From Bacteroidales bacterium UBA4772 (GTDB taxonomy: Bacteria; Bacteroidota; Bacteroidia; Bacteroidales; VadinHA17): a stretch of 64,000 bases of DNA. Under the pieces are notes generated by a model that was not told the DNA's origin, made no database searches, and saw nothing but the letters and a program-made list of their open reading frames with translations. Below are positions 32,202-41,209 of the stretch, in pieces. Each line of letters begins with the position of its first letter. Position 1 is the stretch's first letter. Location of the stretch: contig DHHM01000007.1 in NCBI GenBank assembly GCA_002403305.1, forward strand, positions 1 to 64,000, given 5' to 3'. Made by a program: the position numbers and the translations under genes.

Positions 32202-34235
32202 TCATCTTTTCGGTGATTCATCTGGTCGCTGTTTCGCGATACGTCGCATACCCTCTATCTCATCGCGCAGCCGTGCCGCCTCGATGAAGTCGAGAGCCGC
32301 CGCAGCCTTCTCCATCGCCTTGCGGCTCTTTTCTATAGCCTTCTCAAGCTGCTCCCTCGACATATATCTTATCACAGGGTCAGCTGCCACATCAATCTTC
32401 TCGGGGCCTGTATAGGCATTCACCTCCACCCCCTTGCGGCTCAGCCCCCGAAGCATTGCACCCTCCCTCTTCACTATCTGCCGTGGAGTGATACCCATCT
32501 CCTGATTGTATTTAAGCTGTTTGGCCCTCCTCCTGTTGGTCTCATCGATCGTCTCCCTCATCGCTCCCGTGATCCTGTCGGCATACATCACCACCAGCCC
32601 GTTGAGATTCCTCGCCGCCCGTCCCGCCGTCTGTGTGAGTGCTCTCCCAGACCTCAGGAACCCCTCCTTGTCGGCGTCGAGGATGGCCACCAGGGAGACC
32701 TCCGGCAGATCAAGCCCCTCACGAAGGAGGTTGACACCCACCAGCACATCAAACTCGCCCGAACGCAGACCCTCCAGTATCTCCACCCTCTCCAGCGTCT
32801 CCACGCCGGAGTGCATGTAACGGCAGCGGATATCATACCGGCCCAGGTAACTGTTCAGCTCTTCAGCCATTCTCTTGGTCATGGTTGTCACCAGCACCCT
32901 CTCACCTGCCGCAGACCGGTTTCTTATCTCCTCCATCAGGTCATCCACCTGGTTACGGCTGGGTCTTACGTCCACAGGCGGGTCGAGCAGCCCGGTAGGC
33001 CTGATCACCTGGTCAACGAAGACCCCCTCGCTCTTCTGCATCTCATAATCGGCCGGGGTGGCACTCATAAATATAGTCTGACCCGTCAGCGCCTCAAACT
33101 CCTCCAGCCGCAGGGGCCTGTTATCCAGCGCTGCCGGGAGCCGGAAACCGTACTCCACCAGTGTCTGCTTCCGGGAATGGTCGCCACCGTACATAGCCCG
33201 TATCTGCGGCAGGGTGACATGGCTTTCGTCAATTACGGTAATAAAATCCTCCGGAAAACAGTCCAGCAGGCAGAAGGGCCTGGTGCCCGGCGCCCTGCCG
33301 TCAAAATAGCGCGAGTAGTTCTCGATGCCGCTGCAGTAACCCAGCTCCTTGATCATCTCCAGGTCATACTGCACCCTCTGCTCTATCCTCTTGGCCTCCT
33401 CCGGCCTTCCCGTATCACGGAAGTGCCTGGACTGCAGCACCATGTCATCCTGTATCTGACCAACAGCGGTGTTGATGCGTTCACGGGTGGTGACGAAGAG
33501 GTTGGCAGGGTATATCACATACTCCGTGAGATCATCCCTGTGCTCCCCGCTGAGAGGATCAAAAGTTGAGATCTCCTCGATCTCATCACCGAAGAAGACT
33601 ATGCGCAGTGCAAGGTCGGCATAGGCGGGATAGACATCCAGGGTGTCACCCCGCACCCTGAAGGTGCCATTGGTAAACTCCAGCTCGTTGCGCGCATACA
33701 GGCTATCGACCAGCTTCCGCAACACCACGTTGCGACCCGGTTTGCTGCCCTTGATGACATGCACCGTGTTCGACCGGAAGTCGTCGGGATTGCCGATGCC
33801 GAACAGACAGGAGACCGATGAGACGACTATGACGTCACGCCGGCCCGAGAGCAGCGATGAGGTGGCACTCAGACGCAGTTTTTCAAGCTCGTCGTTGATG
33901 GCCAGATCCTTCTCAATATAGGTATCGGTCACGGGCAGATAAGCCTCCGGTTGATAGTAATCGTAATAAGAGACAAAATACTCAACCGCATTGTCGGGAA
34001 AAAACTGTCTGAACTCACCGTAAAGCTGCGCTGCCAGAGTCTTGTTATGACTGAGAACAAGTACAGGCCTGTTCAACTGTTCAATGACATTTGCAATGGT
34101 GAAGGTCTTGCCGGAACCCGTAACTCCCAGGAGAGTCTGGTAAGGCACGCCCTGCAGCAGACCCCGGGTGAGCTGCCGTATTGCCTCCGGCTGGTCGCCC
34201 GTGGGCACATAGTCTGAAATGAGCTTGAATTCCAT
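32202..34235 (-). CDS. uvrB: excinuclease ABC subunit B
   Basis: A 677-residue helicase-like subunit of nucleotide excision repair. Walker A is GVTGSGKT at residues 37-44. The DNA-inserting beta-hairpin YYDYYQPEAYLPVTDTYIEKD, the DESHVTLPQ helicase box and the late helicase motifs (FLRSGRALTQTAGRAARNLNG) are all present. The C-terminal UVR domain (about 630-665) that contacts UvrA/UvrC is intact. The length is standard. A -7 promoter box lies upstream at 34251-34258. Confidence 0.97.
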   Translation of the reverse strand: MEFKLISDYVPTGDQPEAIRQLTRGLLQGVPYQTLLGVTGSGKTFTIANVIEQLNRPVLVLSHNKTLAAQLYGEFRQFFPDNAVEYFVSYYDYYQPEAYLPVTDTYIEKDLAINDELEKLRLSATSSLLSGRRDVIVVSSVSCLFGIGNPDDFRSNTVHVIKGSKPGRNVVLRKLVDSLYARNELEFTNGTFRVRGDTLDVYPAYADLALRIVFFGDEIEEISTFDPLSGEHRDDLTEYVIYPANLFVTTRERINTAVGQIQDDMVLQSRHFRDTGRPEEAKRIEQRVQYDLEMIKELGYCSGIENYSRYFDGRAPGTRPFCLLDCFPEDFITVIDESHVTLPQIRAMYGGDHSRKQTLVEYGFRLPAALDNRPLRLEEFEALTGQTIFMSATPADYEMQKSEGVFVDQVIRPTGLLDPPVDVRPSRNQVDDLMEEIRNRSAAGERVLVTTMTKRMAEELNSYLGRYDIRCRYMHSGVETLERVEILEGLRSGEFDVLVGVNLLREGLDLPEVSLVAILDADKEGFLRSGRALTQTAGRAARNLNGLVVMYADRITGAMRETIDETNRRRAKQLKYNQEMGITPRQIVKREGAMLRGLSRKGVEVNAYTGPEKIDVAADPVIRYMSREQLEKAIEKSRKAMEKAAAALDFIEAARLRDEIEGMRRIAKQRPDESPKR

Positions 34236-34250
34236 AGGATGTTACGGAGA

Positions 34251-34258
34251 CAAAAATA
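34251..34258 (-). promoter_or_regulatory. -7 promoter element of uvrB
   Basis: TATTTTTG on the minus strand matches TAnnTTTG; it lies about 16 bases upstream of the uvrB start codon. No TTG is seen at the usual distance, so support is limited to one box. Confidence 0.4.
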
Positions 34259-34411
34259 ACAATTCAGATCAATAGGCAGAGAGGGAATCCGGGGTTTAAT
34301 ACCAAACCGACTGTTGTGAAGCTTTTATCCCTCTTTTTACTATATTTCCTCAACAAATCCGGGCGCAGGCCTTGATTTTTGTTTGCATGTCTGTAATCGG
34401 GCGTTTTTATG

Positions 34412-34419
34412 TAAGTTTG
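34412..34419 (+). promoter_or_regulatory. -7 promoter element of the sensor kinase gene
   Basis: TAAGTTTG matches TAnnTTTG and lies 16 bases before the GTG start of the sensor gene. The nearest TTTG (34382-34385) is 26 bases upstream, longer than normal, so activator dependence or a different -33 is possible. Confidence 0.4.
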
Positions 34420-34435
34420 ATCAGAGGTTGGTACT

Positions 34436-37400
34436 GTGAAACATACCGAATACAAATATTCTCCGGTACGACTGCTAACAGCGGTTTTTCTCTTGCTTTT
34501 CTCTATGGCCGGAGTTGATGCACAATCCTATGTGCTCACAAATTACACCTCAAGGGACGGAATAGGACATGACCACGTGAGACGTGTGGTGGCTGACAGC
34601 AGTGGTTTCATATGGATTGCTACGTGGGACGGGCTGACAAGGTATGACGGCACGGACTTCGTGAACTATTTCCACGACCCGGCAGATAGCACTACCCTTC
34701 CCTATTTTTCCGTCAACTCTGTTGTGATCGATGGCATTGACGACCTCTGGCTGACAACTGACAACGGTGTGCTCTGCAAGTTTGACCGTGCCGTGGAGGA
34801 GTTCAGGGTGATCAGGATGCTGAACAATCACTCCATGGCTGATCTGGTGGACTTTGCTGCGGGCCCTGACGGTCTGCTGTGGTTTGTACTGCGGAGTGAG
34901 TTGCTCAGTTATGACCCCTTAAAGGGTAAGACAACATCATATATATGGTCACAAAAACTTACCGACCTGGCAATGTTCTACTTCAGCCAGTTCAGCATCA
35001 CCTTCGGCGACGCTGATAAGATATGGCTGACAGGGCCTACAGTAATAGAGGCAGCACTGGAAAGAGACACCCTGACGGGTGAAGGACGGGCAGTAATCAG
35101 AAGCGTAAACAGCATCAGATGGCAGACCGGCAGACCGGGCACTTTCTTTGGCAATACCGGGGCGTCACGCATCACACGTGACAGTGAGGGAAACCTGTGG
35201 CTGGCATCCCTTAAGGGGTTGTTCAGGTATGACAGGGAACAGTCTCTCTTCACGGAATACGGTGGCAGTTGCAGTGACCTGACATTCAGAGACACAATCC
35301 CGATGGCATTCTACAGCCACGACAGCGGAATAAATATATGGTTCCCCGCGAGAAACAGAATAACAACGATACCGAAGGAGATTACGGGACTGCCCACTGC
35401 GATTTTCTTCTACGATGATGACATGCTCTGGTTTGCAACCCAGACAGAGGGCAATACCTACAAAGGAATTACCAAGGCTGTCTTTACCTCCCGTGAATTC
35501 AGACATATTGCCCCTTATACCGCCAGAGGTGGCGAGCTTAACATTTTCGGTATTGCCGGTGACAGCCAGGGTGCTCTCTGGCTTGCAGCCAGAGACAGGA
35601 ATTATCTCATCAGGATAACGGCGCAGGGTAAAACTGAAAAGCTTAACATACTCAGTGAAGAGGAACAGACCGAACTATGGCACCCGAGAGCATTCCTTCC
35701 CCACGAGAAAGGCATGTGGATCGGATACTACTTTAACAGACTGGTATGGTATGATGCTGCCACACGGCAGATGGAAAAACACAGCCCGGCTGCATTTGCA
35801 CATACCCTCTGTTACGACAGCGAGGGACGGATACTGATTGCCGACCATGGCATAAAAAGGTTTGACCCGGAGACCGGGGCTGCGGAGAGCCTTTACGACC
35901 TGGGAGATACAATCAACATCTTTACCCTTCATCGCCAAGGCGAAATCCTGTGGGCCGGATGCAACTACAGCTATCTCATGCGCCTCGACCTGGTTACCCG
36001 CACAGCCGATTTTTTAAAGATAACCCGTGGAACTACCAATATCGAGGACATATGCGACGGTGATGACGGCGCACTGTGGCTTGCCACCCTGGGTACAGGC
36101 GTATGCAGGTATGATCCGGCCACTGGCGAAAGATTTTTCTACACTACTGCATCAGGACTCTCAAACAACACTACATACTCTCTTCTCAGGGACAACGAAG
36201 GCAACATCTGGGCATCCACCAACAACGGAATCTCGGTTATTAATCCTGCCAGCGGACTCATCAGGGTGTTCGGGGAGAATGACGGACTGATGATTCATGA
36301 ATTCAATTCAGATGCATCATGGGTGACCGGCGACGGCAGGTTCATCCTCGGCGGCGTCGGCGGCGCCGTGGAGTTTGACCCGGCTCAGATCCTGAGCGGC
36401 TCTAATGAAAAACTGTCAAATGATATTGTACTGGAGGAGATGGAGGTGTCAGCGATAAGGAAATTCCCCGGAAAACCTCTTTACCGTGCTGACACCATCA
36501 CAATCGAAAAGGGGAATGACAATTTCCACCTCTCCTTTACGGTCCCCGAATACCGGCACCCGGAAAAGATCAGGTACAGGTACCGCATCAACGGCGAAAA
36601 CAATAACTGGTACCACACAGACCACAGCGACAGGAACATCAACTTCTCAAACCTCAAGCCCGGATGGTATGACCTGGAGATCCAGGCAACGGATTTCAGC
36701 GGATCGTGGAGCATCTCAAGGAAGATAGCCATCTTCATTAAGCCTTACTTCTACCAGACAACACTCTTCCGCATCGGATTCCCGCTGACCGTTCTGGCCC
36801 TGCTGACACTTTTTTCCGCATTTATCATCATGCAGATGAAACACAGGGAACAGCAGAAGCGCGATGCGCTGCGCCAGCAGGCTCTCAGAGGACAGATGAA
36901 TCCGCACTTCATCTTCAATGCCATGAACTCTATCAATTACTTTATCTCCAACAACGACCGCCGCTCTGCCAACAGGTATATATCAGACTTTTCAAAACTT
37001 ATCAGGACTGTCCTCAACAATATGAATGAAGACTACGTCAGGCTGAGCGCGGAGCTGGAGTTGCTTGAAGATTATCTTGATATTGAACATCTGAGGTTCG
37101 GCGACAAGTTCGACTATACGCTGCACATCGATCCCCTGATCACCCCTGAGGCGGTGATGGTCTCTCCGGGCTTCGTTCAGCCATTCGTTGAAAATGCTAT
37201 CTGGCACGGTGTGATGGGACTGGAAGAAAGGAAGGGAACGATTACCATTGATGTTACCATGAAAGAAAAGACCGTTATCTGCACAGTAGATGACGATGGC
37301 GTAGGCAGGGCCAGATCAGAAGCCATGAAAGACAGGAGCCTCCACGGCAAGTCCAGGGGTATCGCTCTTGCAATGGAACGGCTCAGGATAATCAACAACC

Positions 37401-37498
37401 TGCATTCCGCAAATTGCCGGATAGATATCAGCGACCTTTACCCTGACAACAGGGAAACAGGAACCAGGGTTGTTATCGAAATCCCGGTGAAACCCTGA
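34436..37498 (+). CDS. membrane sensor histidine kinase with reg_prop propeller, Y_Y_Y and LytS-type kinase domains
   Basis: A 1020-residue sensor. Parts in order: signal peptide (1-30, ending GVDAQ); a large periplasmic region of two-component-regulator-propeller repeats (about 35-680) with repeated units such as DSSGFIWIATWDGLTRYDG and DNEGNIWASTNNGISVINP; a Y_Y_Y domain (about 690-765); a membrane segment (about 778-800); and a LytS/YehU-type kinase with H824 in GQMNPHFIFNAMNS and an ATP-binding N-box FVENAIWHG (about 917-925). It resembles the N-terminal half of hybrid HTCS regulators but stops after the kinase. The cognate LytTR regulator follows 49 bp later. The start codon is GTG; the signal peptide supports it. 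Ligand unknown. Confidence 0.93.
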   Translation: MKHTEYKYSPVRLLTAVFLLLFSMAGVDAQSYVLTNYTSRDGIGHDHVRRVVADSSGFIWIATWDGLTRYDGTDFVNYFHDPADSTTLPYFSVNSVVIDGIDDLWLTTDNGVLCKFDRAVEEFRVIRMLNNHSMADLVDFAAGPDGLLWFVLRSELLSYDPLKGKTTSYIWSQKLTDLAMFYFSQFSITFGDADKIWLTGPTVIEAALERDTLTGEGRAVIRSVNSIRWQTGRPGTFFGNTGASRITRDSEGNLWLASLKGLFRYDREQSLFTEYGGSCSDLTFRDTIPMAFYSHDSGINIWFPARNRITTIPKEITGLPTAIFFYDDDMLWFATQTEGNTYKGITKAVFTSREFRHIAPYTARGGELNIFGIAGDSQGALWLAARDRNYLIRITAQGKTEKLNILSEEEQTELWHPRAFLPHEKGMWIGYYFNRLVWYDAATRQMEKHSPAAFAHTLCYDSEGRILIADHGIKRFDPETGAAESLYDLGDTINIFTLHRQGEILWAGCNYSYLMRLDLVTRTADFLKITRGTTNIEDICDGDDGALWLATLGTGVCRYDPATGERFFYTTASGLSNNTTYSLLRDNEGNIWASTNNGISVINPASGLIRVFGENDGLMIHEFNSDASWVTGDGRFILGGVGGAVEFDPAQILSGSNEKLSNDIVLEEMEVSAIRKFPGKPLYRADTITIEKGNDNFHLSFTVPEYRHPEKIRYRYRINGENNNWYHTDHSDRNINFSNLKPGWYDLEIQATDFSGSWSISRKIAIFIKPYFYQTTLFRIGFPLTVLALLTLFSAFIIMQMKHREQQKRDALRQQALRGQMNPHFIFNAMNSINYFISNNDRRSANRYISDFSKLIRTVLNNMNEDYVRLSAELELLEDYLDIEHLRFGDKFDYTLHIDPLITPEAVMVSPGFVQPFVENAIWHGVMGLEERKGTITIDVTMKEKTVICTVDDDGVGRARSEAMKDRSLHGKSRGIALAMERLRIINNLHSANCRIDISDLYPDNRETGTRVVIEIPVKP

Positions 37499-37547
37499 AA
37501 GCAACAAATACAAAATCAGGCATACAACATCCCAACCTTCAGGAAAT

Positions 37548-38291
37548 ATGATACGTGCTTTAATAATTGATGATGAACGACCTGCCAGGGAGGTAATTGC
37601 AAACTACCTCGCTGAATATTGTCCTGACGTCGAGGTGGTCAGCCATGCCTCGTCCGTCAGGGAAGGCTATACAGCAATAAAAGCCAGTTCGCCGGATGTG
37701 GTTTTTCTCGATGTGGAGATGGCTGACGGCACAGGCTTTGACCTGCTTTCAATGTTTGACACGGTCGATTTCAGGGTTATCTTTGTCACCGCCTACAGTG
37801 AATATGCCATCAGGGCCTTCAGGTTCAGCGCGGCAGATTACCTCCTTAAACCGGTAAGCATAGATGAACTTATTGATGCTGTGGAAAAGGTCAGGAGAGC
37901 TGATAATACCGGCCTTAACAGCGAAGTTATCTCATCCCTCCTGAAAAACCTGAGGGAGGGACCAGCAAGGAAGTCGACGCTCATAATTCCCAACATAAAG
38001 GGATTTGAAGTGCTGAAGGTGCCTGAGATCATCATGTGCCAGGCCGATGGATACTGTACAAACTTTCACCTTACCGGTCAGAGGAAGGTGGTCAGCTCCA
38101 AAAACCTCAAACATTTCGACGGACTGCTTGCCGATCAGGGATTCTTGCGCGTTCACCACTCCTATCTTATTAATCTGGAACACGTTACGGGATACACTAA
38201 ACAGGGGGAGATACTGTTGTCAGAGAACCTGAAGGCCAGTCTGGGCAACTCCTACAAATCTGAGTTTATCAGGAGGTTCACCGGAAAATAG
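37548..38291 (+). CDS. LytTR-family response regulator
   Basis: A 247-residue regulator with a receiver domain (1-120; acidic pocket IDDE at 7-10, phospho-acceptor D55 in VVFLDVEMADGTG, conserved lysine in YLLKPVS) and a LytTR DNA-binding domain (about 145-245; the HFDGLLADQGFLRVHHSYLIN segment is characteristic). It is cotranscribed with the sensor kinase upstream. LytTR proteins bind paired direct repeats about two helical turns apart; such a pair lies just downstream of this gene (38314-38349). Confidence 0.94.
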   Translation: MIRALIIDDERPAREVIANYLAEYCPDVEVVSHASSVREGYTAIKASSPDVVFLDVEMADGTGFDLLSMFDTVDFRVIFVTAYSEYAIRAFRFSAADYLLKPVSIDELIDAVEKVRRADNTGLNSEVISSLLKNLREGPARKSTLIIPNIKGFEVLKVPEIIMCQADGYCTNFHLTGQRKVVSSKNLKHFDGLLADQGFLRVHHSYLINLEHVTGYTKQGEILLSENLKASLGNSYKSEFIRRFTGK

Positions 38292-38313
38292 TTTTTCTGT
38301 GGAGTCAGATTGG

Positions 38314-38349
38314 TTCATCTGTTGGGCCATATCATTCATCTGTTGGCTC
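38314..38349 (+). promoter_or_regulatory. candidate LytTR-regulator binding site (two direct repeats, 21-bp phase)
   Basis: TTCATCTGTTGG occurs at 38314-38325 and again at 38335-38346, exactly 21 bp apart. Each contains TCTGTTGGG or TCTGTTGGC, close to the general LytTR half-site pattern (T/A)(A/C)(C/A)GTTN(A/G)(T/G): 8 of 9 and 7 of 9 positions fit. The repeat begins 22 bases after the stop codon of the LytTR regulator gene. Binding is inferred. Confidence 0.45.
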
Positions 38350-38509
38350 AGGGGATGGTTCTGTGAGTTCCACCCTCCTGCATGCGCGAAGATACTTTCG
38401 TTTTGGTTATTTTTACGGTGAATTCTGACCCGGCCGGGAAATCACGGAAGGGTCAATCGCTTAAAAAGCAGTTCTTCCCCCCAATGCCGCACTTAAATGC
38501 GGAAACAAG

Positions 38510-38542
38510 ATGAGCCCGGGTAACCCGGGCTCATTCTTTTTT
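38510..38542 (+). terminator. strong intrinsic terminator
   Basis: ATGAGCCCGGG (38510-38520) and CCCGGGCTCAT (38524-38534) form a perfect 11-bp stem with a TAA loop, followed by TCTTTTTT on the plus strand. It would end the sensor/regulator transcript about 220 bases beyond the regulator stop, or a separate short RNA. It may also help stop rpoD transcripts from the other side, though the minus-strand U-tract is poor. Confidence 0.88.
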
Positions 38543-38594
38543 ACAGGAGGGTGCTTGCGGCATCCTCAATATCATTTAAAGGTAAAGGAAATGC

Positions 38595-39455
38595 TTACCC
38601 GAGGTAGCCCTTGAGCAGCTTGCTGCGCGATGTGTGCCGCAGGCGTCTTATGGCTTTCTCTTTTATCTGTCTTACCCTCTCGCGGGTAAGGCCAAACTTT
38701 TCACCTATCTCCTCCAGCGTCATCTCCTGGCAGCCAATGCCGAAGAAATAGCGTATGATGTCCCTCTCACGCTCAGTGAGAGTGGTCAGGGCACGCTCTA
38801 TCTCCTTGGAGAGCGACTCGTCAATGAGTATCTTGTCAGCAATGGGAGAATCGAGGTTGGTAAGCACATCCAGGAGGCTGTTATCTTCACCCTCAACGAA
38901 AGGTGCATCGACAGAAACATGGCGACCTGACACCTTGAGGGTATCGGCAACCTTCTCCTTCGGAAGATCAAGCACTTCCGCCAGCTCTTCAGGTGACGGC
39001 GTACGCTCGTTTTCCTGCTCAAACCGGGCAAAAGCCTTGTTGATCTTGTTAAGAGAACCAACCTGGTTCAGAGGCAGACGCACTATCCTCGACTGCTCTG
39101 CCAGAGCCTGGAGGATGGATTGCCTGATCCACCATACCGCATATGAAATGAATTTGAATCCGCGGGTCTCGTCAAACTTTTCTGCTGCCTTGATAAGGCC
39201 AAGGTTACCCTCATTAATGAGGTCCGGGAGGCTAAGACCCTGGTTCTGATACTGCTTGGCCACCGAGACAACAAAACGGAGATTTGCTTTCGTTAGCTTC
39301 TCCAAAGCTGCCCTGTCACCCTTTTTGATCCTCTGCGCAAGCTCTACCTCTTCCTCAACCGATATCAACTCTTCCTTACCAATCTCCTGCAGATATTTGT
39401 CCAACGATGCACTCTCACGGTTGGTTATGGATTTGGTAATCTTAAGTTGTCTCAT
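38595..39455 (-). CDS. rpoD: primary RNA polymerase sigma factor (RpoD/SigA), Bacteroidota type
   Basis: A 286-residue sigma-70 without region 1.1, the normal form in Bacteroidota. Region 1.2 starts SASLDKYLQEIGKEELISVE. Region 2 includes FKFISYAVWWIRQSILQAL (2.3-2.4, promoter melting and -7 recognition). Region 3 follows, and region 4 ends with EEIGEKFGLTRERVRQIKEKAIRRLRH. This sigma recognises the TTTG/TAnnTTTG promoters noted throughout this window. Its own gene has such a promoter at 39484-39515. Confidence 0.97.
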   Translation of the reverse strand: MRQLKITKSITNRESASLDKYLQEIGKEELISVEEEVELAQRIKKGDRAALEKLTKANLRFVVSVAKQYQNQGLSLPDLINEGNLGLIKAAEKFDETRGFKFISYAVWWIRQSILQALAEQSRIVRLPLNQVGSLNKINKAFARFEQENERTPSPEELAEVLDLPKEKVADTLKVSGRHVSVDAPFVEGEDNSLLDVLTNLDSPIADKILIDESLSKEIERALTTLTERERDIIRYFFGIGCQEMTLEEIGEKFGLTRERVRQIKEKAIRRLRHTSRSKLLKGYLG

Positions 39456-39483
39456 TCTTTTTGCCCCTTCGAAAAAATTTTCG

Positions 39484-39515
39484 CAAAGATACTGCTTTAA
39501 ATGTTAATAACCAAA
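39484..39515 (-). promoter_or_regulatory. promoter of rpoD
   Basis: On the minus strand TTTG (39512-39515), a 20-base spacer and TATCTTTG (39484-39491) fit the Bacteroidota primary promoter in both boxes and spacing. Transcription would start about 22 bases before the rpoD start codon. Confidence 0.8.
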
Positions 39516-39592
39516 TAAAATACGTCAATCAAACAGAGGGGAGCCAATGCTGTCAATCTCCTGATCTGCTTATTGTTAATAAATCCCTGATG

Positions 39593-41044
39593 CTACCTCC
39601 TGGTCTGGTACTTGAAGTAGGTCCCGTCAGGGGTAAATCCCTCTATGGAAGTGAGGTTCTTCTCATCATTCGTTGCCCGGCGTATGTCTGCAGCACTGTT
39701 CACCTTCTGACCGTTCACGTCAACAATGACTGTTCCTCTGCCAAGCCCAAGATCCCGCAGGCGGCCTTCAGTGATTGAGGTGATCTTGACGCCGTTGCTA
39801 ATCCTGTACTTCTGCTTGTCACCGGATGTTACCGGGGAGAAGGTTGCACCAAATATTGAAGTGCTCTGTGAACCCGGGGCAACGATTCCCGTACCGCCCT
39901 CGATATTGCGCAGAGTTACCATTTTCTTATCCTGCCTGCCCTTGCGCAGGTATGTCACTTCAAGCCTGTCTCCGGGTCTGTAGCGGTTTACCTTCTCCTG
40001 CAGGTCGGCAGTAGTCTCAACCGGCTCACCGTTGATGGCGATTATCACATCCTTCTCAGCAAGGCCGGCAGCCTGTGCGGCTCCGTCCTCCACCACTCCT
40101 GCAAGATATACTCCTTTTATTTCCCTGAGTTTTTCTGCCTCAGCTATCTCTGAATTGACGTCGGTAATGTTCACTCCCAGGAGACCTCTCTGAACTTCGC
40201 CGTACTCCCTGAGATCTTCGTAAACCTTATTTACAATGGACGAAGGGACTGCAAAAGAGTTGCCGGCATAGGCACCGCTTGGTGAAATTATGGCTGTGGT
40301 AATGCCTATCAGCTCCCCTGCAGTATTCACCAGGGCACCACCGCTGTTACCCTGGTTCAGAGCAGCATCAGTCTGTATGAATGACTCGATACGGTACTGG
40401 TTGTCAAGAAGCCCCAGACTCCTGCCCCGGGCACTGACTATACCTGCCGTCACCGTCGAAGTCAGATTGAATGGGTTCCCTACTGCGAGCACCCACTCGC
40501 CCAGCCTGATGGCATCGGAGTTTCCGAATTTGATGTAGGGCAGCCCTGTGGCCTTGATCTTCAGAAGGGCAATGTCAGTGCTGGGATCACGCCCTACTAC
40601 ATCAGCCCCAAAGGTCCGCTTGTCATTCAAAGTAACCTCAACCTCATCAGCCTCCTCAATTACATGATTGTTGGTCACTATGTAACCATCAGCGGTCACA
40701 ATCACACCGGAGCCAAACCCACGGACCTCCCTCGGCCGGCCTGCCCCCGGACCGTAGAAAAACTCATACAACGGATTGCTGTAATCTGAACTGACAGTGG
40801 CCTTCGTCTTGACATGAACCACTGCGTGGACCGTATTCTCAGCAGCAAAGGTGAAATCATTCACACCTGACTGAGGCACCATAGAGGTGTACCTGGTATT
40901 CTCCTCAATCATCTGCCTCTCCTTCTCCGTTCCTGTCACCAGATTATCCCTGTCGAGAAACCTGGTGTAGATAAATAGCCCTGCAAGCGCTCCAAGAAGC
41001 GCAATCAGCAAAGTAACTATGAGACTCTTACCTTTCATATCCAT
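39593..41044 (-). CDS. Do/HtrA-family periplasmic serine protease with two PDZ domains
   Basis: A 483-residue protease-chaperone for misfolded envelope proteins. An N-terminal hydrophobic segment (about 8-27) acts as a membrane anchor or uncleaved signal. The trypsin-like domain has the full catalytic triad: H127 in VTNNHVIEEADE, D157 in DPSTDIALLKI and S234 in NQGNSGGALVN. PDZ1 covers about 275-375 (start LGVNITDVNSEIAEAEKL) and PDZ2 about 395-480. The length is normal for Bacteroidota DegP/DegQ-like proteins. It is transcribed in the same direction as rpoD but separated by 137 bp. Confidence 0.94.
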   Translation of the reverse strand: MDMKGKSLIVTLLIALLGALAGLFIYTRFLDRDNLVTGTEKERQMIEENTRYTSMVPQSGVNDFTFAAENTVHAVVHVKTKATVSSDYSNPLYEFFYGPGAGRPREVRGFGSGVIVTADGYIVTNNHVIEEADEVEVTLNDKRTFGADVVGRDPSTDIALLKIKATGLPYIKFGNSDAIRLGEWVLAVGNPFNLTSTVTAGIVSARGRSLGLLDNQYRIESFIQTDAALNQGNSGGALVNTAGELIGITTAIISPSGAYAGNSFAVPSSIVNKVYEDLREYGEVQRGLLGVNITDVNSEIAEAEKLREIKGVYLAGVVEDGAAQAAGLAEKDVIIAINGEPVETTADLQEKVNRYRPGDRLEVTYLRKGRQDKKMVTLRNIEGGTGIVAPGSQSTSIFGATFSPVTSGDKQKYRISNGVKITSITEGRLRDLGLGRGTVIVDVNGQKVNSAADIRRATNDEKNLTSIEGFTPDGTYFKYQTRR

Positions 41045-41209
41045 TGATTTTTTTGTTTTGTCATCTGTCCCACTTATGCTGCAAATTGCGTGCCTCGTAA
41101 AAGATTAAGTATCTTTACAACCGCATAAATGGTAAATTGTTTTACAAATTTTCGTTTTTTTAACAGACCGTTGCCGCGATCTTTTAATAATTAACTTCAT
41201 TTTAACGGA

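Larger units (their letters stand above)
38292..38594. other. gene-free convergent intergenic region
   Basis: A 303-bp gap between the LytTR regulator gene and rpoD. It holds the 21-bp-phased direct repeat (38314-38349), a possible -7-like box TATTTTTA (38408-38415) and the strong terminator at 38510-38542. I see no ORF of credible size on either strand. Confidence 0.6.

Noticed and set aside
32811..33569. 252-residue plus-strand ORF
   Set aside because: It is antisense to uvrB.
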